From positions 1-64,000 of the forward strand of contig JBAPOP010000013.1 in NCBI GenBank assembly GCA_049279675.1: a stretch of 64,000 bases of DNA, given 5' to 3'. A program made the position numbers and the translations under genes. Shown piece by piece: positions 52,594 to 61,475 of this stretch. The notes beneath the pieces were generated by a model. That model was not told where the DNA came from. It saw only the letters and a list, made by a program, of their open reading frames with translations, and made no database searches. The stretch comes from Palsa-147 sp049279675. GTDB taxonomy: Bacteria; Acidobacteriota; Terriglobia; Acidiferrales; UBA7541. Within the stretch, counting starts at the first letter, position 1, and each line of letters begins with the position of its first letter.

Positions 52594-53886
52594 GTGAGCA
52601 AAGCGAAGATTGAACCCGCGAAGAAGATTGAAGGAGTCGTCGAACTCCCCGGCGACAAGTCCATCTCCCACCGCTACGCAATTCTCTGCGCGCTTGCCGA
52701 CGGCCCGAGCGAAATCCGCAATTATTCCTCCGCTGCCGATTGCAAAAGCACTCTCGATTGTCTTAGACGTTTGAGCGTCGAATTCGAAGCGCGCGATCGC
52801 ACGATTCGGATAAAAGGAAAGGGGCTTCGCGGTCTGGCATCTCCCCGCCGCTCACTGGACGCCGGCAATTCCGGCACCACGATGCGCCTTCTCACCGGGG
52901 TGCTGGCCGGGCAATCGTTCTCTTCTACCATTACGGGCGATGGCTCGCTGCGGCGTCGTCCGATGCGCCGGATTCTCGATCCTCTCACCGCCATGGGCGC
53001 GAAAATCTCCGCTCACGAAGCTGGCCTTGCGCCTCTCGAAATTCAAGGCGCGCCCTTGCATTCGATTGATTACACGCTGCCGGTGGCAAGCGCGCAGGTA
53101 AAGTCGGCGATCCTCCTCGCGGGCCTGTACGCCGATGGCGAAACGTCAGTTCACGAATCAGTTGCCACGCGCGACCACCTCGAGCTCGCCCTCCGCGAAT
53201 TCGGCGCGCGCGTTTTTGCCGCCAAGGGCGTCGTTCGGATCCAAGGCGGCCCTCGCCTCGAGGGCCGAGGCTTGACAGTTCCCGGCGATCTCTCCGCTGC
53301 CGTTTTCTTCATCGCCGCCGCGCTGATCTTACCCGGCTCGAATGTCATTCTTCACGATGTCGGCCTCAATCCTACGCGCACGCGCATCCTCGACTTCCTG
53401 ATTTCGATTGGCGCGTCGATTCACGTCGCATCGCTGCAAAGCCGCGACGGAGAACTCGTCGGCGATCTCGCCGTGCGCTACGCACCTCTCGCGGGCGGCA
53501 CGATTTCGGGCGCGCAAGTGGCCGAAACGATTGACGAATTGCCGATGCTTGCCGCGCTCGGCCCATTCACGGAGAATGGAATTGAAATTCGCGGCGCTCA
53601 GGAGTTGCGCGTGAAGGAAAGCGATCGCGTTTCAGCCCTCGCGGAATCGCTAGGGCGAATGGGCGCGCGCGTTGAAGAGTTCCCGGATGGCTTGCGAGTG
53701 GAAGGCCGAGGTGCGGGAAAATTGTACGGCGCAAAAATCGATCCGCGCGGGGATCATCGCATTGCGATGGCGCTGGCAGTCGCGGGGCTCGGCGCCGAGG
53801 GAACAACGGTTATTCAGGACGCCCAATGCGCCGCAGTCTCTTTCCCCGATTTTTTCGCGACGATCGATCGGATGGTCGAGCGCTAG
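52594..53886 (+). CDS. aroA: 3-phosphoshikimate 1-carboxyvinyltransferase (EPSP synthase)
   Basis: 430 residues; joins shikimate-3-P and phosphoenolpyruvate in the shikimate pathway. Motifs: GDKSISHRYAIL (Lys and Ser for S3P), LDAGNSGTTMRLLTGVLAGQ (shortened), RRRPMRRILDPL, and RVKESDRVSALAESL. GTG at 52594 gives the right N-terminus; the longer ATG frame is not conserved. A -10-like TAGAAT lies 7 bases before the GTG. Divergent from the S55 peptidase and convergent with DUF4097. Confidence 0.94.
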   Translation: MSKAKIEPAKKIEGVVELPGDKSISHRYAILCALADGPSEIRNYSSAADCKSTLDCLRRLSVEFEARDRTIRIKGKGLRGLASPRRSLDAGNSGTTMRLLTGVLAGQSFSSTITGDGSLRRRPMRRILDPLTAMGAKISAHEAGLAPLEIQGAPLHSIDYTLPVASAQVKSAILLAGLYADGETSVHESVATRDHLELALREFGARVFAAKGVVRIQGGPRLEGRGLTVPGDLSAAVFFIAAALILPGSNVILHDVGLNPTRTRILDFLISIGASIHVASLQSRDGELVGDLAVRYAPLAGGTISGAQVAETIDELPMLAALGPFTENGIEIRGAQELRVKESDRVSALAESLGRMGARVEEFPDGLRVEGRGAGKLYGAKIDPRGDHRIAMALAVAGLGAEGTTVIQDAQCAAVSFPDFFATIDRMVER

Positions 53887-53904
53887 CCGCGGGACCCGCG
53901 CGTC

Positions 53905-55263
53905 TTACGATTCGGATTTGCGCAGATTGATCGTTCCGTAGCTCGTGGCGATGGTAATTTTCGGCCCGCGCGTTCCCACTTTTCCATTCAGCGAAGATGA
54001 GTCCTCGGAAGTTTGCTGGTTTAAGCCCGACGCGCCGAAGTCGCTCTGAATGTCTCCTGAACGGGAAGCGGCTGTAATTTCAAAAGTAGACGCCGCAGGA
54101 ATCGCGAGCTCCACTCCGCCCGTGTCGTTCGTGATATTGATCTCATCTTTCGGCGGTTGGTTCAAGTTAACGGACACATCGCCATGCGCGTCGCTGATCT
54201 CGATCCGCCCGGCCGTGTTTTCCAGATTGACGTCGCGATCGCGCGTCGCCACCCGGATGTTCCCGCGCACGTCCGAAACCTGCAGCCCGCCGGAATCAAG
54301 ATCGAGGTGACCGCGCAGATTCAGAATCGTCAGAGTTGTACGCGATGATGTAAACCGCGTCGTTTGCGCGATCTTTTCAAGCTGCACCGAGCCGTAAAAG
54401 TCTCCATCGAATGTCGCGTCGCCGCTGACGTCAGAAACACTCACGTCGTTCCCCGGCCCTTTCACGGACACGTCGCCCTTAATGTTGGCCGCGCGGACGT
54501 CTCCGCTTTGCATTTCAATCGTCACGCCGCCGGTGTCGTGAACTTCCACGTCGCCGTGGTGCGTCGTCGCCGTAACAGTTCCCGAAACGCCGCCGACGTT
54601 GATGTCTCCCTTTTCCGTTTTCGCAATAATCGTGGCTTGCTTGGGCACGTGAACTTCAAAGTCCACGCGGGCGTGGCCGCGTCCAGAGGTCCCCGACGGC
54701 CGCACTTCGTACCCCGTCGTGCCCATCGGTGCAATTTGCAAAGTGATTTCTTCTCCGCGCTTGCGCGATTCTTGATCGCTGAGAGCCGTGACCGTCTTCG
54801 TGGCCACGACGCGAAGTTCGTCGCTGTCTTCCGCGAAGACGGTAATGTCGCCCTCATCGGTGTTTATCGAGATCGTGGAGTTCGGTGGAATCTTCTGCGC
54901 CGGCAGCTCTTCGGCTACAGCGACGCCCTTGTTCGTCCAGATGTCGCCGATGTCGAGACTAGGGAATTGCGTTCGTACGCGGTCGTAACCGTCGAGCCCG
55001 AGAGCGAGGAAGATCAGAAGAATCAGCAACGCGATCTCGCTGCCTGTGACAACGGGCCGTCGCGGATCCGCGGGGTTGCGGGGCGAAAAATTCTCAATGA
55101 GCTTGGCGATACCCCAGACAATCAGCAGCAGCGGCCAATAAACGCGAAACAGATGAGCGATTCCAAGTTCCGGACGGAAGTGATGCAGCAGGAACAGCAC
55201 GCCGATCAGAATCAAGATCAGCCCGCCAAACACCGATTGCCGCTGATGCGTGCCGTTGCTCAT
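53905..55263 (-). CDS. LiaF-like membrane segment plus DUF4097 beta-helix protein
   Basis: 452 residues. The N-terminal 95 residues hold three hydrophobic helices of the LiaI/LiaF type (FGGLILILIGVLFLLHHF, LLLIVWGIAKLI, LLILLIFLALGLDGYD). From about 120 to 450 a DUF4097 right-handed beta-helix follows, with repeated GDI/GDV turns (DEGDITVFAED, EKGDINVGGV, HHGDVEVHD, AHGDVSVNL). DUF4097 proteins are usually surface or periplasmic and linked to envelope stress. Last gene of the ECF-sigma operon, probably an effector or sensor. Confidence 0.85.
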   Translation of the reverse strand: MSNGTHQRQSVFGGLILILIGVLFLLHHFRPELGIAHLFRVYWPLLLIVWGIAKLIENFSPRNPADPRRPVVTGSEIALLILLIFLALGLDGYDRVRTQFPSLDIGDIWTNKGVAVAEELPAQKIPPNSTISINTDEGDITVFAEDSDELRVVATKTVTALSDQESRKRGEEITLQIAPMGTTGYEVRPSGTSGRGHARVDFEVHVPKQATIIAKTEKGDINVGGVSGTVTATTHHGDVEVHDTGGVTIEMQSGDVRAANIKGDVSVKGPGNDVSVSDVSGDATFDGDFYGSVQLEKIAQTTRFTSSRTTLTILNLRGHLDLDSGGLQVSDVRGNIRVATRDRDVNLENTAGRIEISDAHGDVSVNLNQPPKDEINITNDTGGVELAIPAASTFEITAASRSGDIQSDFGASGLNQQTSEDSSSLNGKVGTRGPKITIATSYGTINLRKSES

Positions 55264-55306
55264 TATTGTATGCAGTCGCGAATGCTGGCCGTTCGCTGGC
55301 CTGCGC

Positions 55307-55531
55307 TCACGTGCGCTTCTCCTTGTCCACGTGCCCTTCGGTAGAAGCCGTTGCTTCGAGCAGTTTTACGCCGCCAATGACGATCAAGATAACGGGCCAG
55401 AGCTCCCCGAACGAAATTCGATTCGAGAATTGCTGGATAAGAAAGAGCACGCCAATCGTGATCAAGATCGCGGGCCCCATAAGCCCGCCCAACCGGCACC
55501 TCGCACATGTGCACCGCGTTTCATCCGACAT
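55307..55531 (-). CDS. Small LiaI/DUF5668-like membrane protein
   Basis: 74 residues: a cysteine-rich start (TRCTCARC), then two hydrophobic helices (GPAILITIGVLFLIQQF and LWPVILIVIGGVKLLEA) matching the repeated membrane unit found in LiaI/LiaF and in the neighbouring genes. It overlaps the upstream gene by 11 bases and lies 43 bases before the DUF4097 gene. Function unknown. Confidence 0.75.
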   Translation of the reverse strand: MSDETRCTCARCRLGGLMGPAILITIGVLFLIQQFSNRISFGELWPVILIVIGGVKLLEATASTEGHVDKEKRT

Positions 55532-56135
55532 GATTTGCGCCTCCCGCTGAGCCGCCGCGCGCGCGCTTCACCATCAGCCACACGCCGATTGCGATCAGAA
55601 TCAACGGCCAACCTCGCTCAACCCACTCCCCGCGAATTAATCCAAAATTCCCCAACAGCGCGAGCACGCCGAGCCCGACGAGCACGAACGCGCCAACGGG
55701 AAGCCGTCCCGTAGTCGCAGGCTGAGCAACAGGTGCCCCGTTGTATCGAGCTTTTGCCACTCGATACGCGTCAACCGACATATAAATAGGAAAGAGCCCG
55801 AAAGCGACCCAGCCGAGCACGTCGAGATCGCCGAGCGCGTTCGTGATGCCGGCCGCTAGAAGTCCGCCCCAAATCGCTACGTGAATGATTGCCTTCGTGT
55901 ACTCGCCGTTATAGACCGCGCCCAATCCGGGAATCAGCCCTAAAGCTGCTGCCGCTCCGGGATTGACGTCTGGCTTAACAGAAGGGGCCGCTGTCTGGTT
56001 TGAAATCGCGGCCGCAACGCAATTCTCACAATAGAGCGCGCCTCGGACATCGCGCGTACACTCGGGGCAGAGTGGCTTGCCGCAATTCCGGCAAAATCCG
56101 GTAGCATCCACTTCCGTGTGGACGGCGCACTTCAT
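55521..56135 (-). CDS. B-box zinc finger membrane protein
   Basis: 204 residues. N-terminal zinc-finger (C3, H6, C15, C18, C23, C26, then C36 and C39), as in B-box/RanBP-like bacterial proteins. It is followed by hydrophobic helices at about 58-74, 82-98 and 104-120, and a C-terminal LiaI-like pair (GAFVLVGLGVLALLGNF and WPLILIAIGVWLMV). Its stop overlaps the LiaI-like gene by 11 bases and its start overlaps the anti-sigma gene by 4. The repeated membrane unit suggests it arose from the same module as its neighbours. Function unknown. Confidence 0.78.
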   Translation of the reverse strand: MKCAVHTEVDATGFCRNCGKPLCPECTRDVRGALYCENCVAAAISNQTAAPSVKPDVNPGAAAALGLIPGLGAVYNGEYTKAIIHVAIWGGLLAAGITNALGDLDVLGWVAFGLFPIYMSVDAYRVAKARYNGAPVAQPATTGRLPVGAFVLVGLGVLALLGNFGLIRGEWVERGWPLILIAIGVWLMVKRARGGSAGGANHVG

Positions 56136-56791
56136 TGTTGGCTCCTCATGGCTTCGCGCGTGACGATGTATGCGTATAAATTCGCATCGAGCGTCGAGCT
56201 TCGGCCCGGACGCGAGTCCTGTTGCGATTTCTCTTGTGGTGCCGGCGAAGCCGGAACTTCTTCCTGCTCCCGCTCACGTGCCGGCGATTCTTCTGGTCTC
56301 AGCTTGGACTGAATCTCGTAGACGACTTTCAAATCGTTGACGTATTTGAGCGCGCGTCCGTAAGTCAGATGGGCCTGCCTATTCGCGGCGCGATACACAT
56401 TTGATGGCGCCAGGCCGCCGTTCTTGATTTTCGCGGGGCTCAGGCCAAGCCCGTAGCCGAGAATGATCAATGTCACGGCGCAGGTCAGCGCGCCCATCGC
56501 AAACTTCGGCTGCACCAGAAAAGGCGCCCACGCGAACCATCCCCGCCATCCCGTTTTCTCCGGTCGCTCGCCAATTGTCTGATCGAGAATCGAATTGACG
56601 AGGTTCGATGGAACTTCCACCGGCGCAAGCGAACGCATTTGCCGGACCGTCGAGCCTACTCGTTCGATCAAGCGGGTACATTCGGCGCAATCGTCCACGT
56701 GCCGGTTCAACTCCGCTACATCGGCGGGGTCGAGACGATTATCGAGATAATCGCTCAGCCGCTCTTCGGTTTGTGCGCAAGTCCAATTCAT
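56132..56791 (-). CDS. Zinc-finger anti-sigma factor
   Basis: 219 residues. N-terminal ZAS domain with H31-x3-C35-x2-C38 (HVDDCAEC) and an upstream C5, then one transmembrane helix (about 97-116, MGALTCAVTLIILGYGLGL) and a periplasmic tail. Membrane-anchored anti-sigma of the type that releases its ECF sigma on an envelope signal. It lies 15 bases after the sigma gene and overlaps the B-box gene by 4, so the operon is tightly coupled. Confidence 0.9.
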   Translation of the reverse strand: MNWTCAQTEERLSDYLDNRLDPADVAELNRHVDDCAECTRLIERVGSTVRQMRSLAPVEVPSNLVNSILDQTIGERPEKTGWRGWFAWAPFLVQPKFAMGALTCAVTLIILGYGLGLSPAKIKNGGLAPSNVYRAANRQAHLTYGRALKYVNDLKVVYEIQSKLRPEESPAREREQEEVPASPAPQEKSQQDSRPGRSSTLDANLYAYIVTREAMRSQQ

Positions 56792-56806
56792 TTCATCTCT
56801 CTGCCG

Positions 56807-57376
56807 TTACGCCGGTCGCAATCCCATTTGTTCCAGAATTCGTGCAAGCTCGATTCGTCCCCGGTTAATTCTCGATTTTACCGTTCCTTCGGGCACGGAT
56901 AAAACCTCTTGAATTTCGTTGTATTCCAGACCCTGCAAGTCCCGCAGGATTACGGCTTCGCGCAACTCCGGCGAAAGCCTCGACAACGCATGCTGGATCT
57001 GGTCGCTGAGTTCCGAGTCGGCCAGTTGCTTGAACGGCGTCCGGGTCGACGAGTGCTTTTCTTCCAGTCGCGGCATCTCGTCTTCGATCGAATCCGTTAG
57101 CCGGTCCCGCTTCGTTCGCCGGTAATGATCCACCAGCAAATTTCGCGTTACGCTCGTGAGCCACGTCGGAAATCCTCCAGCGGCCGAACGATAACTCGCC
57201 ATTGACCGGTAGATCTTGAGAAAAACTTCCTGGCTCAGATCTTCGGCTTCGTGCGAGTTTCCCGTGAAGCGATAACACAGTCCGAAAACGCGGCGCGCAT
57301 GGCGATGCACCAATTCCTCCCACGCCGGCCCGTCGCCCCGTAGGCATTTTTGTACCAATTGGGCATCGGGCTCCAA
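56807..57376 (-). CDS. ECF-family RNA polymerase sigma factor
   Basis: 189 residues. Region 2 is seen in FGLCYRFTGNSHEAEDLSQEVFLKIYRSM (shortened; DLSQEVF is the -10 recognition helix), and region 4 in LSPELREAVILRDLQGLEYNEIQEVLSVPEGTVKSRI (shortened), which contains the -35 HTH. Upstream gene of a five-gene minus-strand unit with its anti-sigma. A GGAACTT-type element upstream (57444-57450) hints at autoregulation. Confidence 0.92.
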   Translation of the reverse strand: MEPDAQLVQKCLRGDGPAWEELVHRHARRVFGLCYRFTGNSHEAEDLSQEVFLKIYRSMASYRSAAGGFPTWLTSVTRNLLVDHYRRTKRDRLTDSIEDEMPRLEEKHSSTRTPFKQLADSELSDQIQHALSRLSPELREAVILRDLQGLEYNEIQEVLSVPEGTVKSRINRGRIELARILEQMGLRPA

Positions 57377-57422
57377 TCGTTTTCGGCCTCATTGCCGCCA
57401 TCGCTTTCCGGCCTCATCAACA

Positions 57423-57450
57423 GAAACGCATTTTCCGGCCGAAAAGTTCC
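57423..57450 (-). promoter_or_regulatory. Candidate ECF-dependent autoregulated promoter
   Basis: Minus strand: GGAACTT (57450-57444), then 15 bases to CGTTTC (57428-57423). The -35 resembles RpoE-type GGAACTT; the -10 is only a plausible match. It is 47 bases upstream of the sigma-factor start. Confidence 0.35.
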
Positions 57451-57745
57451 GTGGCTGGGCGGCATATTAGCCACGCTTGCTTCCAAAACACAAGTGCGCT
57501 CGCAATTTAGAGGAAGATGCGTTTCACGCTAGGCTCGCGCAACGCGCGCATCCAGGTACTATCGCGTGCTTAGACCGCGAGTGATTTCTTGGCGCACGGA
57601 ACGATAAACTGCGCGAGGCTCGGTATCAATTCCGTGCCGCGCCGATCATAACATCTCGCGCTTTTCCGTCGAATCCGCCGCCCAGCGCGCCATTCGTTAA
57701 TCGTCTCACCAGCGCTTGTCCGACAGCGCTTCCTGCCCCCGAAAC

Positions 57746-57775
57746 TTGACACCCTGCGCGCTTAGCTGCTACGGT
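57746..57775 (+). promoter_or_regulatory. Candidate promoter of the LPG-synthase-like gene (leaderless start)
   Basis: TTGACA (57746-57751), 18 bases, TACGGT (57770-57775), then 8 bases to the ATG at 57784. Perfect -35, weak -10. Confidence 0.5.
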
Positions 57776-57783
57776 CGCGTCGG

Positions 57784-58929
57784 ATGCGCCGATCGCTTCG
57801 CAAGTTCATCATCCTCCTTCTGGCGGTCGTCGCCCTTGCCGCGCTCCTCTACAAATTCCGCAATTCCATTGCGCTCGAGGGATTTCGATGGAGCGTTCTC
57901 GGCAACGCATGGCGCCACTCGAATCTGTATCTGTTGCTGCTGGGAGTTGTCGCTACCTATGTTGCATATCTGGTCCGCGCGTTTCGCTGGAGTCGAATGT
58001 CTCGCTATCTCGGTCCAGGCAAAATCGCCAGTCTCTACTCGGCGACATTAATGGGCTTCGCGTGCGTGTTCCTTCTCGGACGTGCCGGCGAACCGATACG
58101 CCCGCTCCTTATCGCGCGGAAAGAAAATCTATCGATATCGGGAATGTTCGGCGTGTATCTTCTCGAACGCGTTCTGGATCTGGGCGCTACCGCCGTATTT
58201 GCCGGCCTAGCGCTCATCGCAGTATCGCGTGGCGGCGTTTCGGCTGCGACTGGAACTCCGCTAATGCGCGCGGTGCAGACCGGCGGCGCAGCGATCCTCG
58301 TCGCGTTCGCGGTACTCACAGCATTTCTAATCTACTTCCGCCTCCATGGCGCTGGAGTGATAGCCGCACGGTTCGAACGCTCGGCGCTCGAAAGCAAGAA
58401 TCGTTCCGGTTGGCGGCCCAAACTCGCTGCCTTAATTGCAGGTCTGAGCGAAGGACTTCATGCCCTACGCACCTGGGGCGATCTTGGCGCAGCCGTTGGC
58501 TGGACGGCCGCACACTGGATTCTTGTCGTTTTTATTTACGTCTGGATCGCCCACGCCTTCGGCGGCACGCTTGCGGCGCTCACTTTCTCGGCCGCGATGC
58601 TCGTGCTGGCATTCACCATGATCGGTTCCGCGTTGCAATTGCCTGGTGTCGGCGGGGGCGCACAAGTCGCGACGTTTCTTGTCTTCACCGTCATCTTTGG
58701 AGTAGAAAAGGAACCGGCGGCGGCCGCGGCCATTACGATTTGGCTGATTACGTTCGCAAGCTCGATTGTCGTTGGCGTTCCGCTGCTGCTGCGCGAAGGC
58801 TGGTCCATGGGCGAATTGCGGCGCGTTGCGAGCGCCGAAAAGGAAGCAGTCGTGCTCGAAGCCGAAGAACATCTCGCGCAAGAACCGCGAGCGGATGATC
58901 GTGGCGCGAAGCGAGACGCGCGGCCATGA
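57784..58929 (+). CDS. Lysylphosphatidylglycerol synthase-like transmembrane protein (UPF0104)
   Basis: 381 residues with about eight hydrophobic segments, the flippase-type region of MprF without the soluble aminoacyl-transferase domain. Motifs: YLVRAFRWSRMSRYLGP, LGRAGEPIRPLLIARKE and GVYLLERVLDLG, as in UPF0104/YbhN proteins, which are thought to move lipids or hopanoids. ATG 57784 has a promoter-like sequence ending 8 bases upstream. Its stop overlaps nrdR by 4 bases. Confidence 0.88.
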   Translation: MRRSLRKFIILLLAVVALAALLYKFRNSIALEGFRWSVLGNAWRHSNLYLLLLGVVATYVAYLVRAFRWSRMSRYLGPGKIASLYSATLMGFACVFLLGRAGEPIRPLLIARKENLSISGMFGVYLLERVLDLGATAVFAGLALIAVSRGGVSAATGTPLMRAVQTGGAAILVAFAVLTAFLIYFRLHGAGVIAARFERSALESKNRSGWRPKLAALIAGLSEGLHALRTWGDLGAAVGWTAAHWILVVFIYVWIAHAFGGTLAALTFSAAMLVLAFTMIGSALQLPGVGGGAQVATFLVFTVIFGVEKEPAAAAAITIWLITFASSIVVGVPLLLREGWSMGELRRVASAEKEAVVLEAEEHLAQEPRADDRGAKRDARP

Positions 58930-59390
58930 AGTGTCCCTTCTGCTCGAACATCAACGACAAAGTGGTGGATTCGCGCGAAGGCCGCGCGGGCGATCTCATT
59001 CGCCGCCGTCGCCAATGCCTCAAGTGCAATCGCCGCTTCACCACCTACGAGCGCATCGACGAAGTGCCCTACATGGTCATTAAGAAAGATGGCCGCCGGG
59101 AGCGCTTCGACCGCAAAAAAATTCTTCAGGGATTGCTCAAAGCTTGCGAGAAGCGCCCCGTCCCGACTTCGAAGCTTGAAGCCATCGTGGACGAAGCCGA
59201 GCAGGTCGTAAGCGAGTCCACGAAACGCGAACTCACGACGGTCGAAATTGGCGCCCTGTTGATGTCACGCCTCAAGAAGCTCGACAAGGTGGCTTACGTT
59301 CGCTTCGCTTCCGTGTATTCGGATTTCAAAGACGTGAAGGAATTCATGAATGAACTGAAGGGCTTGCTTCGCGAACGCGCGCGAAAGTAA
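58926..59390 (+). CDS. nrdR: Transcriptional repressor NrdR
   Basis: 154 residues; zinc-ribbon (CPFC and CLKC pairs) followed by an ATP-cone domain (VIKKDGRRERFDRKKILQGL). NrdR senses ATP/dATP and represses ribonucleotide reductase genes by binding NrdR boxes. No nrd genes are in this window. The ATG overlaps the upstream gene's stop by 4 bases. Length and motifs are normal. Confidence 0.95.
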   Translation: MKCPFCSNINDKVVDSREGRAGDLIRRRRQCLKCNRRFTTYERIDEVPYMVIKKDGRRERFDRKKILQGLLKACEKRPVPTSKLEAIVDEAEQVVSESTKRELTTVEIGALLMSRLKKLDKVAYVRFASVYSDFKDVKEFMNELKGLLRERARK

Positions 59391-59419
59391 TTCGAAGGCG
59401 CGTGCCGCGAAATTTCCGT

Positions 59420-60373
59420 TTATGCGTGCCAGACGCCGGCAGCAAAATTTTTAAGCGTCCGGAATCCGAGTTCCTCGTAAAGTTTCACCGCCGTCGCATT
59501 CATCGAAGTTACGGTCAGCGAAAGCGAATGAAAGTGGCGCGCGCGCAGCGCCTGAATCGAAGCTTCCATCAAATATCGCCCAATCCCGGCGCCGCGATAC
59601 CCCGGCCTCACGCAAATTTGCGTGGTGTGTCCCACGCCTTCCGCGACCGTTGACGTCAAGACCATGCCGATCGGCGGTTCGCCGCTCGCCTCGCGTACCA
59701 GAAACGACGCCTCTGGCAGAAATTGCCCGCATCCCGGCAGGATCACGATATTTCGCAGAAATTTCATTCCGCCCGCATCGCTGCGATATTGATCGTTGAT
59801 GTCCCCGTCCACATGATCGGCGTAAGCAATCTGAATGAGTCTTGCGCACGCTTCGAAGTTGCGGTCGCTCCATCTTTCGATTTTCATTCCCGTCGAAAGC
59901 GCGTTGCCTTTCAGCATCACTTCTGAAAGCTTCAGCATCATGAATTGGCGCGGATACAGCCGGAAATGCTGCGAGAGCAGTGCTGCGTCGAGCGCGCCGC
60001 CAAACGGCATAATCTGCGCTTCCACGCGATTCACGCGCGGCGTCGCGCGCAGCGTCGAGAGCATTTCGCTTAGCAGGCTGTCGGTCACCTCGGCTTGCGG
60101 GAAGCGCGGGGATGCGAATAGCCCGCCGATCAGTCCCTTGTGATCTTCGAGGACGTAGAAGCCGTATCCGGCGGCCTCGTATCCTTCCGACGCAACGTAC
60201 CCGCCCAAGGTATGCGAATCCACAAAACGGCGAATCAAATCGAGAGATGGCCGGTAATCCCAGGAGAGTTCATCGCGCCAATAGTGGGCTTCTTCTTCAA
60301 ACAGACGCTCGAGGTCGCGCGTCTGCATCTGCCGGAGGTCGAGGAGCTGTACGGTCTTGGACTTTTGCTCCAC
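59420..60373 (-). CDS. GNAT-family acetyltransferase
   Basis: 317 residues. The C-terminal GNAT domain is clear: ICVRPGYRGAGIGRYLMEAS (the acetyl-CoA pyrophosphate loop RxxGxG/A, shortened here) and AVKLYEELGFRTL. The N-terminal half (1-165) looks like a second, degenerate GNAT fold (GYGFYVLEDHKGLIGGLFASP, EVTDSLLSEML). Substrate unknown. Single gene, convergent with nrdR. Confidence 0.85.
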   Translation of the reverse strand: MEQKSKTVQLLDLRQMQTRDLERLFEEEAHYWRDELSWDYRPSLDLIRRFVDSHTLGGYVASEGYEAAGYGFYVLEDHKGLIGGLFASPRFPQAEVTDSLLSEMLSTLRATPRVNRVEAQIMPFGGALDAALLSQHFRLYPRQFMMLKLSEVMLKGNALSTGMKIERWSDRNFEACARLIQIAYADHVDGDINDQYRSDAGGMKFLRNIVILPGCGQFLPEASFLVREASGEPPIGMVLTSTVAEGVGHTTQICVRPGYRGAGIGRYLMEASIQALRARHFHSLSLTVTSMNATAVKLYEELGFRTLKNFAAGVWHA

Positions 60374-60516
60374 GGATGGATTATAGCTCCGCCTCGCTTC
60401 GCGCCCAAAATATTACTCAAGCGGCAAGCAAGTGCGCGGCGCCCCGCAGCGCGCTTTCTGAACTGTGCTAACATCCGTCACGATATCAATTTAGCGAGGC
60501 TTTTCACAGGATTCTA

Positions 60517-61449
60517 ATGTCCCTGTTATCTGAGCTGAGATATCCGACTACCCCGCTCGCCAAGACCATCTCTGGGGTCCTGGCAATCCTATTATTCGCC
60601 TTCTTCGGGACGACAGTCACCGCCGGATTCTTGCTGCGCCAAATTTTGAAGCCTTCACGCAATCCCACGACGATGGATTTGAACGTCATGATGGGCCATC
60701 CGACCACGTTTTCATTTCCCGTGGAGGGTGGCGAAAGGGAAGGTTGGTTTTTCCCGGGATTGCAGGGCGCGGCCACGATCGTTTTCTGCCACGGCTACGG
60801 CTCGCAGCGCGGCGACATTCTGACACTAGTTTCGGCGCTTCAGGATCAGCAATACAACGTCTTCGTTTTCGATTTCGCAGGGCACGGAGCGAGTCCGGGC
60901 GCGACAACTCTCGGTTATCGCGAATCGGACGAATTGCGCGCCGCGATCAACGCTTTGGCCGGACGCCCTGACGTTGATCCGAAGCACTTCGGCGTTTGGG
61001 GAATGGACATCGGTGCTTACGCTGCGCTCGAAGCGGCCGAAGCGGATCCGCGCATCGTCGCCGTTGCAGTCGATTCCGTCTACGACGATCCCGTCGATCT
61101 TCTTCGCATTCAGGTGAAGAAGTCGGGGCTCACGGCGCTTCCTTTCGTAATGCGCTTCTGCGAGATCGGCTTCCGTCTCATTAATTATCAATACCGGCAG
61201 GATCCGCCGGTCTCGGCTCATTTCGGCCGCTTGCAAGGAACCGCCAAGCTCTTCATCCAGTCGCAAGACCGCACGCTTCTTGCCTTATCTACCGGTCAAC
61301 TCTTTCAGAAAGCTCCTGATCCCAAACGGCAGGAAGCGACGCGCGTGACTTATTCCGAGATGAGCGATGAGGATCGCAAGACCTACGAGAACATGCTCGT
61401 CTCGTTTTTTCTGCTGAATCTCCCAGTGTCCGGCCAAGCAGTCCACTAA
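60517..61449 (+). CDS. Membrane-anchored alpha/beta-hydrolase-like protein with altered active site
   Basis: 310 residues. One N-terminal membrane helix (about 18-42), then an alpha/beta hydrolase fold: the oxyanion HGYGSQRGD near 92-100, FDFAGHGASPG, and the nucleophile elbow. The elbow reads G162-M-D164-I-G166, with Asp in place of the usual Ser of GxSxG. The C-terminal region has the acidic SQDRTLL, but no His in the position expected near its end. It may be a non-enzymatic binding protein, or use Asp like haloalkane dehalogenases and epoxide hydrolases. ATG 60517 has AGGATT upstream. Converges on the ArnT-like gene. Confidence 0.82.
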   Translation: MSLLSELRYPTTPLAKTISGVLAILLFAFFGTTVTAGFLLRQILKPSRNPTTMDLNVMMGHPTTFSFPVEGGEREGWFFPGLQGAATIVFCHGYGSQRGDILTLVSALQDQQYNVFVFDFAGHGASPGATTLGYRESDELRAAINALAGRPDVDPKHFGVWGMDIGAYAALEAAEADPRIVAVAVDSVYDDPVDLLRIQVKKSGLTALPFVMRFCEIGFRLINYQYRQDPPVSAHFGRLQGTAKLFIQSQDRTLLALSTGQLFQKAPDPKRQEATRVTYSEMSDEDRKTYENMLVSFFLLNLPVSGQAVH

Positions 61450-61475
61450 TCGCACGCCTTCTCTCGCGCGGCAGG

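Larger units (their letters stand above)
57377..57783. other. Divergent intergenic region between the ECF operon and the flippase gene
   Basis: 407 bases without a supported gene. It holds the candidate ECF promoter (57423-57450, minus) and the plus-strand promoter of the LPG-synthase-like gene (57746-57775). The middle (57500-57700) has no feature I recognise. Confidence 0.5.

Noticed and set aside
54364..55344. 326-residue plus-strand frame over DUF4097
   Set aside because: Opposite strand has a coherent membrane plus beta-helix protein within an operon; no motifs here.
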